Assembly (NCBI RefSeq): GCF_932294415.1
Contig: NC_065541.1
Location: 57,530,290 to 57,594,289, forward strand
DNA from: Quercus robur
Taxonomy: Eukaryota > Streptophyta > Magnoliopsida > Fagales > Fagaceae
DNA: 64,000 bases
Direction: 5' to 3'
Part shown: piece after piece, positions 1-12,602 of the stretch
Layout: every line of letters begins with the position of its first letter
How positions within the stretch are numbered: the stretch's first letter is position 1
Program-made: the position numbers and the translations under genes
Notes under the pieces: model-generated
Seen by the model: the letters and a program-made list of their open reading frames with translations, nothing else
Databases searched by the model: none
What the model was told of the DNA's origin: nothing

Positions 1-587
1 CACATTACCATAGGAGGTCATACTGTAGAGAAAGAATTTCGGAGAAGATGTTAGCCCTAATGTGACTGAAGGAATGGTGGCTGCCACCACATTTAATGCA
101 TCTCACCAAACCTCCTAACTACATTTATATGGAGAAGATACTTAAATAGTACTGCCTTGACTGCTGTAACTCACAAGGGGCTTGGGAAGGTGTTTAATGG
201 GACAAACACTCAAGTAGTAACCTGAACGAACAACAAATGGATGACCAAGATCATCTAAAGAAAACTATATAATGTAAGAGATTCTCCAGAGAGAAGGGAT
301 CAAAAAATCGATAGAGAAAATACTGTAGTAACAAAAATTGAAATTACATCCCAGTTTAAAAGAAATATACATAAGGACCATTCTCCTTGGATTTTGTGGA
401 TGAAGGGTTTCTTTCCACAAAGCTTGTTTTTTTCTTTACTTTCTTATTATTTTTGATTCATTGTGCGTGTTGTTGGATCCATTGAAATCTAGCTTTTAAA
501 TTCACTATCTACAAATTCGTTGTATTAGACTCTTTGGACCATTCTTCATCCATCTTTTGGGTTTAGAAACCAAAACCTGCCCTTACA
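1..587 (+). mobile_element. 3' part of an LTR (GGCCC-rich LTR family)
   Basis: The sequence aligns by eye with the LTR at 22540-23319. Both share a block ending in GGAGAAGA, then words matching CTGCTGTAACTCACAA, GGGACAAACACTCAAGT and CTACAAATTCGTTGTA, in the same order. A TATA-like box lies at 265-271, where the related LTRs also have ACTATATAA. The copy ends with CCTTACA at 581-587, and its start is outside the window. It sits directly upstream of the first gene. Its relation to the family is seen; that it is an LTR rather than another repeat is inferred from the TSD-flanked copy. Confidence 0.6.
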
Positions 588-742
588 TGGACAATCATTT
601 GACAATTTGTTTTTGAAAATTTGAAACTATAAACACCAAGTCGAAGAATGAAAACTTTTTAAAGGCCAAAATAAATATATTAGATAAATTAAAAAAAAAA
701 AAAAGTTTTTATGTTCCTCGGTTCCTCCTCCTACGGTCCTAC

Positions 743-794
743 TTATATATAAAGTCACCATCCGATCCGAAGTTCAAACCGACCTATAAAAAGG
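743..794 (+). promoter_or_regulatory. Candidate TATA boxes of the YL1-like gene
   Basis: TTATATATAAAG (743-754) and CCTATAAAAAGG (783-794) lie upstream of a CT-rich stretch (about 838-1050) that looks like a transcribed 5' leader. The leader seems to end at CAG|GTTCG (1053/1054), a possible donor of a 5'UTR intron. The transcription start cannot be fixed from sequence alone. Confidence 0.4.
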
Positions 795-1396
795 GCATTC
801 TATAACTATTCCCTTTATTACATATATGTAATTCCGCCCTCTTTCACATTCTCTTCCCTTCGCTTTCTAGTTTCTTCTTCACCTTCACCGCACCAAACCC
901 CTCTCTCTCTTTCCCAACAAAAGAAAATTGTTCAGTTCGCATATCCGAGGAATTCAACAAAACCCTGCTCTCTCACCGAAAAGACACAAGAACAAAAACA
1001 AGTAACAACATTTGCTCTCTTCTCTGTCTCCCAGCGATCATCACCAACAACAGGTTCGTCAAGAACCCAAAAAAAAAAAAAAAAGGCTTAATAAGAATCT
1101 AGGGCTTTGGGAATTGCATTTTTAATCCCTAATAAAGATTTGAAATTGAATAAGCTTCACTCAAATTAAAATTTTATTATTATTATTATTATTATTTTTA
1201 AATTTTCAGTGTAAATATATAGTGTGAAAAATATCTGGTTCATGAACATTTTTAATTTTTGAACTTTTTCCCCATCTGTTGATTTTGATTGATTGCTTTC
1301 GTGTAGTATTGCTGTTGTTGTTGTTGTTGTTTTATATGTTATTGTTTTGATTCAAATAGGTTGTTGTCATGTAGGTTAATTGGTTTTGCCATAAAG

Positions 1397-4396
1397 ATGT
1401 CGACTTCGATTTCGAGTACCATTGCCACACCACCCCAGTTGGCACCAGGTATTTATATGGGTATTCATGAATTTTATTTTAGTTTATTAGCTGCTATTGT
1501 AAGAGTATCTATGCCCTTTGATTGCCGAGTTCTGCTGACTCTAGAAAATAGAGTTGTTTATTGATCATAACAAATTGAAATGGAAATATGAGTTTTTTTT
1601 AATTAGATCATGTGGTTTTGAGCAAGTAAATTGGACATGTTATCAGTTTGTTATTAGGTGGGGTATGTGGTAGTTTAACAATATGTTTTGCTAAGGAATA
1701 GTAAAATTGGTTTTAGCCCACTTGAAGTTGTCTAAGAATAGGGACTTGAGAAATAATGCAAAACAATGATGCAGTTTGGTCGAAGAGATTATTTAGATTT
1801 TGATACTTACAAATGCTGCTTTACTTTTTTATGCATTGAAAATGAAGGGTCTGCGCGGATTTTGATTTTGGTGATGCTACTTGACTGTTTATCTTTTCTG
1901 TATACAGTGAGAACATATGGCCTGCGCATGGAGGGAATTAAGCAAACTGGATCTGATCTAGGGAGGGTTTGCATGCAGTTTCGACCTTTAGATTATAGAA
2001 GGGGACGTTTTCAGATTGCTAATTCTGGAGCCAGTCTTTCACATTTTGATGGAAGAACGCCCATCATGCGTTCCATTGGAATGTCTGTAATATGTGCTGC
2101 TGCCTCGGTATGTTTGTTTCTGCGTATCTCCTGTTCTTTGTATATGTGTTTCATGTCTTTATATTGCTAGACGTAATTCTTTTATTGGCGTCTCCTGCAT
2201 ATTGATGGAAACCTATAGATTGCTATTTGCCAATGAGGTCTAGGTCAGATGTAATTCTTTTGTTGGTGTCTCTTGTATGTTGATGGTAACCTATAGCTTA
2301 CTATTTGCCAATGATGTCTAGCTCAGTGACACCTCCTCTTTTTATAAGAGCAAGGTGGAGGGGAATTTGTGGATTCAAGATCCACTAGGGGTGTATGTTA
2401 CATACCGATTATAAAAAAAAACTTTTCACTACTCTTTTGCTGCAATGCGGAAGTGAGTGTTTTTGTAAGTGATTTTTAAGAGTATTGTTACATCTATACT
2501 GAGATTTCAACCTTCTTATTATGTTGTTGGTTAGAATCTAACCTTTTGAATTAGGTGATTTATTGTCTCTGACAGCCTTAAAAGTTAGAATTGCTGCAGC
2601 AAGCTCATGGTGAAAGCTTTTCAGGACTAGATGTGGGTGCTATTTTCTGTAAATTTTTTGTAATAAGTTGGATTGAGTATTAGTCTTAGTATTCAAACAA
2701 AGAGCTGGCTAAGAACCCAGTTAATTAACTCTCTGATTTAGGAACTATACACTGATGCATGGACATTATTTTACTTTAGAATTTAAGCTACTGTATTTTT
2801 CTATTTGCAATCCGGTTGTATATGAATCCTAAATGTTCTGTTCACACACACTTTGTTTGCAGAATGCGAGATGTGCTGGTGCTACTGCGGAGCAAACCCA
2901 GACTGTTACAAAGAAGTCTCCAACAATTGCTTCTATTCCTGGTAATTGCTATTTCTCAATGTTATTTATTATCAAACTGCATGTGGTTTGCACAATGCAT
3001 TCTGTCCCTAGCCAGACCACTAAATATTTCCTTAGGTTGTAGGTATGTGAAGTTAGCTTTGTTAATTTGAGAGGGTGGCTTTCACAGAGAAAAAATCATG
3101 TGCATTTTGATTACTTTACCCTGCATCTAGTTCAATTCTCATTCTTAGTGTGGTCTCCTTTTCCATTTGCTATAGTAAAGTTGTGGTAATTGTGTGTGAT
3201 ATGTTCCTTTGATTTTTCAACTTTATGGCTCCAGTATAAGTTCTAGGATCTCCAATATAAATATGTGGGCATGTATTGAACTGTGCTTGTATGGCATTAT
3301 TTAGTTAACTTTGCTCTACCAAAGTGCATGTGGTTTGCACAATGCATTCTGTCCCTAGCCAGACCACTAAATATTGCTTTAGCTTGTAGGTATGTGAAGT
3401 TAGCTTTGTTATTTTGAGAGGGTGGCTTCACAGGGAAAAAATTATGTGCATTTTGATTACTTTACCTTGCATCTAGTTCAATTCTCATTCTCGGTGTGGT
3501 TTCCTTTTCCATTTTCTATAGTATAGTGGTGGTAATTTTGTGTGATGTTCCTTTTGATTTTTCTACCTTACGGCTCCAGTATAAGTTCTAGGATCTCCAA
3601 TATAAATATGTGGGCTTGTATTGAACTGTGCTTGTATGTCATTATTTAGTCAACTTTGCACTGGATATGTTTTATTGAAATTTTAAGGAAATAGTTTATA
3701 GAAATCCTTGTCCCAGACAGTGCCAATAAGGAACTCTCATTATGCAGGAATATTTCTAATAGCCGTGTAGAAATACATGAAGTTACCAATAAAAAGGAGA
3801 TTCATATAAAATGTTCTACTAATGCATCTCAAGTTAAATACTTACCAAAAGGAAAAAAAAGAAGGCCAAGTTAAAAATTTTGGATGGTTAATATTTTCTG
3901 CCTTGTGGATTGCCAGAAGGATGCTGCAAAATGCAGAGAGACCAGTTTTTTCTTGAATAATGTTGTTGTTTAAATTTAAATTTTTTTTTAGTGTCCATGG
4001 GAATAACTGTTCTACAAATGAATTAGAACTGTATTCTCTTTATTTTTGTGTAATCCTTTTTCATGAGTTTTTGATTTCTTATGTTTATTTAGAAGTTCAT
4101 CTGCAGTTATTACAAACAATGCAACTCTACTTTGGTCAAGAATTCTGATTTTCCTCTTGAATTTTATTGGATCATTTCAAGTAGCATAATAGTAAAATGA
4201 AATTTCAGGCAAGGAGATGTCACCAAGACTTGATGATGGTGGCACTGGTTTTCCTCCATATGATCGTGGTGGCGGTGGCGGCGGCGGCGGTGGTGGAGAC
4301 ATTCCATCAGGTGGATGGATCCTCTTTGGTTTTCTTGGTGTCCTTGACTTTCTGAAGGATAAAGAAATCAAGTGGCGTAATCAGGATGATAGGTGA
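1397..4396 (+). CDS. Plastid-type protein with Gly-rich linker, YELLOW LEAF 1-like (4 coding exons)
   Basis: Coding exons are 1397-1448, 1908-2107, 2863-2941 and 4209-4396, all with GT-AG borders. They join without a stop to 519 nt, or 172 aa. The N-terminus is Ser/Thr-rich with few acidic residues, as in transit peptides. The middle contains RTYGLRMEGIKQ. The last exon encodes SPRLDDGGTGFPP, a run of ten glycines, then SGGWILFGFLGVLDFLKDKE, a short hydrophobic stretch and charged tail. That C-terminal box is, from memory, typical of the plant protein family annotated as YELLOW LEAF 1 (chloroplast, needed for normal greening in rice). The gene model is strong, the family name only moderately sure, and the biochemical function is unknown to me. 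ATG 1397 is preceded by a probable 5'UTR intron ending at 1359 or 1374. The third coding intron carries a tandem duplication. Confidence 0.75.
2978..3661 (+). repeat. Tandem duplication (about 347-bp unit) in an intron
   Basis: TGCATGTGGTTTGCACAATG starts at 2978 and again at 3325. The whole unit, through GAACTGTGCTTGTATG and TTATTTAGT(T/C)AACTTTGC, is repeated with roughly 5-8% differences. It lies wholly within the intron 2942-4208. Confidence 0.85.
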
Positions 4397-5480
4397 AGAT
4401 GAGTAAGGATTCTCATTAATATAAAATAGGGACAGTTTGCTTACATTTGTAGTATAGACTATATAGATTTATTTGTGCTGCTAATTCTTTTTCCATTGAT
4501 GAATAAATTGTAATACTTGGAAAAGGTCAACTTTGAGTTGTGGTTCATTAGCATATGGCTTGTGGACTCGGGCAGGAGATATTCTTGACACTACATTTTG
4601 TTTTTTATTTTTAATTTAGCATGCACTTTCTAAGCAATGTTGCATCTTCCCTATCATGCTCAGTTTAAATTCTCTGCTGTACAAAGTTGTGACCATTGCT
4701 TATCTAAATAATATATAAAGCTTGTATCAAACTAAACGAAGATCTTAAAACCAGTGTCAACGTCACTGTTTTAAGTAGGGTTAATGATTATTTGATTTTC
4801 TCTCTCTTAGTTGGGCTTTTCTTTAAACAATTTAGGACAAAGTTTAGTTACAAAATTGGTTGTAATCTTAAGTTACGATATTGTTCAATATCTTTTTATT
4901 GAAGGTGAATTTTGACGAATCCACCATTGGATTACATCTTCTTCTTATATTCTCTATGCTTGCAAAATTTTTAGAAAATTAAAGATCAATAGCTATATTA
5001 TCAATAAATTGTTTAAATTGCAAGTTTTTATAGTTTAAAATTATATGTAAATTATAAGCTTATAGATCATATAGTTATCTGTTGACACAAAATTTGACAT
5101 ATGTATTAAGAGCATAAAGAACATGTAATTCAACAGTTAAAATTTTAAAATATGTGGTAATGTCTATTTTATTGAATAAGGTTATAATCTTAGGTTACAA
5201 CTAATTTTGTAGTTAAACTTTGTTCAACATTTTATACCTACACTAATTGTCTACAGATTGAAGTGAATTCAGTTCAAAGTTCACTTCTGATAAAATCACT
5301 CCCAAAAGGATAGACAATTAAAAGAAATCATGAACTATCAAAACGGACTTGTTATGCAAAGGTTAAATGGGTTTGAAGTTAAGAGATTTATTTTTTATTA
5401 TTATTTTAAAATTCATTAGGATTTGAACCTTAATGTCCTTGACTTCTTTTTATAAGGACAAAATTTATTTACAATATTTT
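4397..5480. other. Intergenic, AT-rich, no gene seen
   Basis: This follows the stop codon of the YL1-like gene. The first few hundred bases probably hold its 3'UTR. The rest is AT-rich with no long open frame, no terminal-repeat structure and no recognisable RNA gene. Confidence 0.5.
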
Positions 5481-5613
5481 AGGTACTGTTTCCTATCTTC
5501 TCCTTTTAATATTTTGCCATGTGACCACTTAACTAAAAAATACACTTCGATCTCATGAAGGAAAAGTCACATGGCAAAATTTTAAAATGGGAGCCTAAGG
5601 AATAGCACCTAAG
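5481..5613. mobile_element. Fold-back MITE
   Basis: The ends form a long imperfect inverted repeat. The left arm (AGGTACTGTTTCC, later ATTTTGCCATGTGAC at about 5511-5525) matches the reverse complement of the right arm (GTCACATGGCAAAAT at about 5566-5580, GGAATAGCACCTAAG to about 5613). The loop is about 40 bp. It has no coding capacity. Outer limits are approximate and no clear target duplication was found. Confidence 0.5.
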
Positions 5614-6714
5614 TACTATATATATATAACTTGCCCCTGTTATAAATACTAAGAGATTAACCGTGGCAGCTCTATGAATTTTTCTCAGGAAGTTCTTTAA
5701 GAAACATAAATTATACAATCTAATAAAAAGAGAAATTCATATATTGACGACAACAATAATAAAAAAACACACAAATATATAAAGTTTACAATTGCCTTTT
5801 ACGAGTTTTTATATTTTGGAAATCGTTGCATGATAGTCTCATTATCAATGATACAAGTTACATTTCTTTTAATATACACAACCAAGCATCCACTTAATGT
5901 AGAACAAATTATGGAGCAAAATTTAATTTTATTGGTATAAAAAAAAACTGACGATGTTTCCAATTTTTTTTTTAAAGAGTAAACAAATAAAAAATTTTAA
6001 ATTATTATATATATATATAAAAAAAAAAATCAGGTCAAACCATCCTGGCCTTTAGGCGGCACCGTCCCCTAGAGATACAACTAATTGAGTTACAAGACTT
6101 TAGTTGAAAGCTAAACTTATGGAATTAGACATAATTAGATGTAGGACCAAATTTAATTAGTTGAGCCTACCCTCTCTTTTTTTTTTTTTTTTTTTTTTTG
6201 AGATAGAGCCTACCCTCTCTAGTATGACGCATAAACAATTAAAATCTTATTCGTTTGTATATGGCAATATGCGCCTTTTTTACACTATTATTTTGTTTAC
6301 TTTTCATAAATTCAATAATTTCTCAATCTTATACGTCACCCAAGATCAAATTGTAAAACCCACTCATTATTCCGGAAAGAAAATCCATCCACAGAATAGA
6401 ATTGTTGCCAAAATTGACAGTTCTTCTGACCCTCGCGACACAGAAACCTCTTACACACGCAAGCACATGAAGGTCACATACACGGCCACACTTTAGGACT
6501 TCATTGTGGGACTAAAAGTCTACGTGGAGAAACGTAAGAGTTTAGATAGTTCCAAGCTGCTCCAACTTTTTTGACTTTAAGATAGATGGGAACGTGTAAC
6601 CCCCACGGGTTCTCAATGAAAAAGAAAAAAAGGATTTTGCTGCACCATCACAAATTAAATTATAAATTGACATTTCAACATACCGTAGATTTGGGTGAAA
6701 ATAGGTGTCTTTAG

Positions 6715-7075
6715 AGTTGTCCTTTGTGTTTGTTTGGAGGTGAAAAATAGTGGATGAAAATTTTTGGAGAGAAAATAAGAAGGTAAATTTTTTGGAATGT
6801 GTTTGGTTGGATGGAGAAGAAGGAAAATAAATAGTAGGATTCAGATGTTTTCTTTTCGGACCCATAAAAAAGTTTTTTCTCCAAAATAGAGACAAAACTG
6901 AAGGGAGTAATTGGACATCATTTTTGGACAAAAATGTCCATGTATAGTTGCACATGGGCATGTCCATGTTACTTTTCTTCATTTTTTTTTTCTTTTTTCT
7001 ATCTTCCTGGATGTTGCCTCTCTCTCTCTCTCTCTCTTTCTTTTTTTTTGGGGCAGGCTTCCTACACATCCAGTG

Positions 7076-7109
<34 letters not shown>

Positions 7110-7320
7110 CTTTTGTGTTTTTTTGTTTTTGTTTTTTTTTAGATGTGATTTTTTTTAGACATGATTTTATTGCTTTAATAAATTTAGGTGATTGATTTTT
7201 TTTGGTTGTTTATTCCTTTTTTGGTTTTAATATGGCATCACTTTTTTATCCTCCCACTTTTCCATCCTTCCACCATTTTCTATCATCATACTTTTTCACC
7301 CCTCCAACCAAACAGACCCT
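6715..7320. mobile_element. Non-autonomous TIR element (PIF/Harbinger-like ends), degraded
   Basis: The left end TGTGTTTGTTTGGAGGTGAA and the right end (CACCCCTCCAACCAAACAGACCCT, reading into GGGTCTGTTTGGTTGG on the other strand) are inverted relative to one another, with further inverted similarity over about 80 bp inside. The interior holds CT, T and AT simple repeats (7019-7037, 7078-7106). Open frames here only reflect low-complexity DNA. GGGTCTGTTTGG is also the end of the MITEs at 54666-55198. Confidence 0.45.
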
Positions 7321-7378
7321 TAACTTCAGGATATTTCCTGACTTTCGAGTTGTTATTGTGTTCTCTGAGAGTACACAT

Positions 7379-9760
7379 TGTTAGGGTACTTTTTTTTTTT
7401 TACACCTAGTTTTATTTGAGTACCACCTATTTATTTTCAAATACCACTAATAAGTTATTGGGTTTTCCCAAATATTTTTTGCTCAATTATTATGTTAATC
7501 ACAAATATTTCATATTTCATTATCTAAATTGGGTTATGATATAAACTATTATAAAAACTATTATAAAAAGCCCCAAAACTCATATTTTATCCAATTTTAT
7601 TATCATTATTTAGCTAAGCCCAAAACCGGCCCTATGAACCCAATACACCCATCTTATTCTATTTAAAGCCTAAGAATACTTCTGCTTGGCAATATTTGAA
7701 AAACCCATGATTCAAGTCTATGACAAAACAATTTTATCAATGGAATTTAAATTCATGATCAAAGCCCATGATTTAAACCCATGGCAATTTATTTATCCAA
7801 AACCCAATTCACATTAACAATATCAAAGCCCAATTCTCATTGGCAACATCGAAACTCAATTTTCATTGGCAACATCAAAGCCCAATTCTCATTGGCAATA
7901 TCAAAGCCCAGTTCTCGCTGGCAATATCAAAAGCCCAATTCCCATTGGCAATATCTAAAACCCAATTTTCATTGGCACTATTTTACCAAAAAGCCCAAGA
8001 TTATTAACGCGTGGCAAAGAAAAAATATCATGGTATAATTATTACTTAAATATTACTATGGCAAAAAACCATGGCAATCGCCTTATAAAAGCTCATTGGG
8101 AGTTATCCTAAAGATTATGTTCTCATATTATAAACCCATGAAATACATGGTCATCATTTGCATCACAACATCCATAAACACTCATGGTAAATATTCAAAC
8201 CCACAAGCTCATCATTTAAGTTATAATGCGATTATTAGAAAACATGAACATTATTTACAATATGGAATTCATCATAGTAAATGTCATTTACAAAGGTATT
8301 TTGAAACTTGTCCTATTGTTTCAAACATTACAACTAATTGCCCAAAGGCCCATTGCAAGTATCTATGAAAAACCCAAAAAATGTTTACTAATAAAAGTCC
8401 ATGAGGAATGAAAGCCCATGGCAAACATGTGTTGTTAATATCCATTTTGTAGGATGCACACAACCCAACCCAAAGGAACCAGCCCATGTGAGCAAGCCCA
8501 ATCCAAAAGACCCTAGCAAAAGGCAGAGGATTGAAAGTGGACAAACCAATCCTTGTTCATCCCTGACCAAAGTACAGCTATAAGAGAACCAAGTCTTTGA
8601 AGATGAACTAGGGGCTGTCTCATTAGCTTTCTGTCACCCTCTACCTGACGTGAACAGTGCTCGAGGGCTGTGATATCAGCTGAAGTCTAAAGGATGATGG
8701 GACTCCAACTTCTTCCTCAAGATTGTACTTCCAACGGAATGGGAGCTGAAACTATGTTATTCAAACCTGAACAAATTGATGCTATAAATGTCAAAAACGT
8801 TTAAGACATAATTCATATGCCAAGCCCATGAATCTTAAAGGGGAAAAATTGGAAACATGTGGTTTGGAGGGTATAAAGGGATCTCTAGCGAAACCCCCTG
8901 AAGTGGATTTAGAGTTTGACATCTAGCTTGGGGTGTTGAATTTTACTTATTGGGGTCTAAATCTCAGTTGCAGCATTAAGATTCATTCTTGATACACGCC
9001 TTAATCCCATTGGTTAAGCTCAGCCTTAGAAATCCTGGCATTGAATGCAAAGCACTCCAAAATCTCATCATGTGTCATATATTACCTAAAGAAGCAAGGC
9101 AGCCCCTAAAGTAAATCTCCTACTTCTGACCAAAAATCCCAGGAAGATTAACCTTGATTCGCTACCTCTGATTAGTCCTACATTTTTTGGATTCTTGTTA
9201 ATCAATACTTCTCTAAAGCTCCATTATAAAAAGATAAGCACCTCAGCCCACAAGGGGGGATAACTACTCCCTCTGAAACTTTTTGATTTGTTTGCCATTT
9301 TGCTTGTAATTCAACTCTCCTCAAGCCCACAACTCATTCCCCTTAACCCACACTCACCTAGCCTCCGACATTCCTTTCCTTTTTTGCATAATCACAGCCC
9401 ATAAATGCCTCCCAATTAGTCACAAACAGCCCACTATTCACTAAAGCTTTAACCTCAGTATTAATTCCATCCCACTCACTCAAAACAGCCCACATTACCT
9501 CATTCATGCCTTATGCACACATACTCACCAAAATCTTAGTTTAATACTTGCTGCACTGAGTTGAGATCTCTCTCTCCCTTCATACCATGCCAAATAACTC
9601 CTTTTTCACCACTATGTGTTGAGGGGAAAATTTTGATGTTCCCAAATAGAATATAGGATAGTCAAGCCAAAACTTGACGATGGGCCCTTGAAATAAAGCC
9701 CAAAGGCTTTCAGTATTGTGTAAATTCGCCCAAGCAAGAGATAGAGGCTGCATCTTAACA
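7379..9760 (+). mobile_element. Very long LTR of a non-autonomous LTR element, plus orientation
   Basis: The segment starts with TGTTAGGGTAC and ends with GGCTGCATCTTAACA, the TG...CA pattern of an LTR with TGTTA/TAACA ends. Most of it is repeated in inverted orientation at 10060-12602, and the last 165 bp at 12896-13045. It contains a 26-bp minisatellite near its start. The 130 bp after its end match the start of the 293-bp internal region of the second copy, which fixes the LTR end. No 5-bp duplication is visible (CACAT before, AGAAA after), so this is part of a rearranged element rather than a clean solo LTR. No coding domains were found. Confidence 0.6.
7795..7975 (+). repeat. 26-bp minisatellite inside the long LTR
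   Basis: About seven diverged tandem units of the form AATATCAAAGCCCAATTCTC plus ATTGGC. The inverted counterpart lies at about 11925-12200, where units read GATATTGCCAATGAGAATTG plus GGTTTT. Confidence 0.8.
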
Positions 9761-10060
9761 AGAAAACAACAATAAAACACAATAAACACATTACTGTTGT
9801 TAGTTTGTTATATTATTAGTCCTTTTATAGCATCATAGTTCAAATTAGTCTTCTAGCGGTACGATATTATTTCCAGTGGTAGGGTAATTCCAGGTTAATA
9901 AGTGTGTTTACATGGTAAAAATCATATGTTTTCCTTATTATTATTATTAAGTCAACATAAGGGAAAACTTCCATAGTATCCAAAACATTATGGCCTTCAT
10001 AATAATAATATTAAACAAGGATTAAAGGCTCCATAGTTACAAATAAAAGAGGAAAAATAG
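9761..10060. mobile_element. Internal-region fragment and junction between the inverted LTR copies
   Basis: 9761 to about 9888 matches, in reverse complement, the LTR-proximal internal sequence at about 12785-12895 (shared words include TTGTTAGTTTGTTATATTATTAG). From about 9890 to 10060 no counterpart was found in the window. This is the centre of the palindrome and probably the rearrangement joint. Confidence 0.5.
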
Positions 10061-12602
10061 GATGGAATGAAGGAAGAAAAAGATTCCTAGCTTAGTGCAG
10101 TAAGTATTTAGCTAAGATTTTGGTGAGTGTGTACTTATAAGGCATGAATGAGATGAATGTGAGCTTTTTTTGAGTGAGATGGGATTATTGCTAAGATTAA
10201 GGCTTTTTGTGAGTGGTGGGCTGTTTATGACTAGTTGAGAGACATTTATGGACCATGATTGTGTGAAGGGGGGAAAAGAGTATCTGAGATTAGATGAGTG
10301 TGGGCTAAAGATGATGAGTGGTGAGCTTGAGGGAAGCTAAACCAAGAGCAAAATAGCAAACAAACCCAGAGTTTCAGAGAGGGTAGCTGTCCTTTTGTGA
10401 GCTAAGGTGTGTATGTTTTTATAATGGAGCTTTAAAGAAGCATTAATTAACAAGAATCCAAAAAAGGTATGACTAATCAGAGGTGGTGAATCAAGGTTAA
10501 TCTTCCTGCGATTTTTGGTTAGAAGTAGGAGATTTACTTTAGGGGCTGCCTTGCTTCTTTGGGTAATGATGAGATTTTAGAGTGTCTTGCATTAAATGCC
10601 AAGATTTCTGGGGCTGAACTTAATCAATGTGATTAAGGCATGTATCAAGAGTGAATTCTAATGCTGCAACTGAGATTCAGGCCCCTAAGAAGTAAGATTT
10701 AACACCCCAAGCTAGATGTCAAACTCTAAGTCCACTTTAGGGGGTTCCACTAGAGATCCATTATGCCCTCCAAATCACATGTTCCCAATTTTTCCCCTTT
10801 AGAATTCATGGGCTTGGCACATGAATCATGTCTTGAATGTTTTTAACATTTATAACATCAATTTGTTGAGTTTTGGATAATTTGGTTTCAGCTCCCCTTC
10901 CGCTGGAGATACAGTCTTGAGGAAGATAATGGAGTTCCATCATCCTTCAGACTTCAGCTGATATGATAGCTCTCGGGCACTGTTCACGTCAGGTAGAGGG
11001 TGGTAGAAAACTGATGAGACAGCCCCTAGTTCATCCTCAAAGGCTTGGTTTTCTTTTAGTTAGGGGTCTCTAGTTATTTTTTGGTTAGGGATGAACAAGG
11101 GCTGGTTGCCCACTTTCAGGCCTCTTGCTAGGGACCTTTTTGGGCTAGCACTTTGCTCCATTTCAACACTTTTAGTTGGACCACATGGCCCTTTCTTTGC
11201 TTGGGCTTGTTCCCTACTTCATGAGATTCTTGGGCCTACAAAATGGGCATTAAAGACATGCTTTGCCATGAGTATTTTACTCCTCATGGGTTTTAGTTGT
11301 TAGTAGAAATAAAATGAATTCATGAGCTTTAATAAATATTTATGATATATTTTAGGTATTAATTTCCATGGGCTTTAAATAATAACTTGTATAGTTTCTC
11401 ATAATTTTTGCCATGAATTACTTTGTAAATGATATTTTCTTTGGGGCTTTTTAAATAATGACCTCCAATATTTTTCTTGAGAATAATATTTAACATGGGT
11501 TTTAAATAAATATGGTAACAACCACTATAATGGAATAATATGATGTTCTCATGAGTTTCTCTAATGGATGTGTAGGATGAATAATTACCATGAGTTTTGA
11601 TAATAATATTATAAATGTTGTGGTGTAAGATAGATAGTGAACATGAGTTTATAATATGAAATAAATAAATGTCATAGGTCTAATAATCATAACTTTTCAT
11701 GAGCTTTTATAAGATGATCGCCATGGGTTTTGAGAGTAGATAATTCATAAACTTTGTGAGCTTGTAATATTATAGTAATAGGTTTAAGAATCTAAAGTAT
11801 TGTTCATTATTGGACTTTTAAGTGAAATAATTATAATATAGTATTTTGCCAAGTATAGATAACCTTGGACTTTCGATAAAATAGTGCCAAGTAGTTAGCA
11901 TGAGATTTTAATAGTGCCAACGTAAGTTGGGGTTTTGATATTGCCAATGAGAATTGAGTTTTGATATTGCCAATGAGAATTGGGTTTTAAATATTGCCAG
12001 CGAGATCTGGGTTTTGATATTGCCAATGAGAATTGGGTTTTGATGTTGCCAATAAGAATTGGGTTTTAAATATTACCAGCAAGAATTGGGTTTTGATATT
12101 GCCAATGAGAATTGGGTTTTGATATTACCAATGAAAATTGAGTTTTAAATATTGCCCGTAAGAACTGGGCTTTGATATTGTTAATGTGAATTGGGTTTTG
12201 GATAAATAAATTGCCATGAGTTTAAACCAGGGGCTTTGATTATGGATTTGAATTCTATTGATAAAATTGTTTTGCCATGGATTTGAATCATGAGCTTTTC
12301 AAATATTGCCAAACATAAGTATTATTGGGTTTAAATAGAATATGATGTGTGTATTGGGTTCATAGGGCCGGTTTTGGGCTTAGCTAAATAATGATATTAA
12401 AATTGGATAAAATATGAATTTTTGGGCTTTTTGTAATAATTCATATCATAACCCAATTTAAGCAATGAGATATGAAACATTTATTATTAAAATAATAATA
12501 GAGCAAAAAAAATTTGGGAAAACCCAATAACTTATTAGTGGTATTTGAAAATAAATAGGTGTTACTCAAATAAAATTAGGTGTAGAAAAAAGTACCCTAA
12601 CA
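10060..12602 (-). mobile_element. Very long LTR, minus orientation, lacking its last ~165 bp
   Basis: Read on the minus strand it begins TGTTAGGGTAC at 12602 and follows the 7379-9590 copy for about 2.5 kb (shared words include CTAGCTTGGGGTGTT, ACTCACCAAAATCTTAG and CCCAATAACTTATTAGTGGTA). Its low-coordinate end dissolves near 10060-10080, before the segment that ends the other LTR copy. It contains the inverted 26-bp minisatellite (about 11925-12200). No domain was recognised in its open frames. Confidence 0.6.
11925..12200 (-). repeat. 26-bp minisatellite, inverted copy
   Basis: About ten units built on ATATTGCCAATGAGAATTGG plus GTTTTG. It is the reverse-complement counterpart of the array at 7795-7975, with more units, so the array has changed in copy number since the LTR copies separated. 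Confidence 0.8.

Noticed and set aside
6542-7069. 175-codon minus-strand frame
   Set aside because: It crosses the end of a TIR element and GA/A-rich repeats, and the composition is Lys/Ser-rich without a domain.
7795-7975. Regularly repeated 26-bp units that could suggest a CRISPR array
   Set aside because: The units are directly joined and diverged, with no unique spacers. The same array occurs in an inverted LTR copy, and the genome is a plant. It is a minisatellite.
11091-11303. 70-codon frame in the minus-oriented LTR
   Set aside because: The inverted copy of the LTR does not keep a long frame here, and no domain is recognised.
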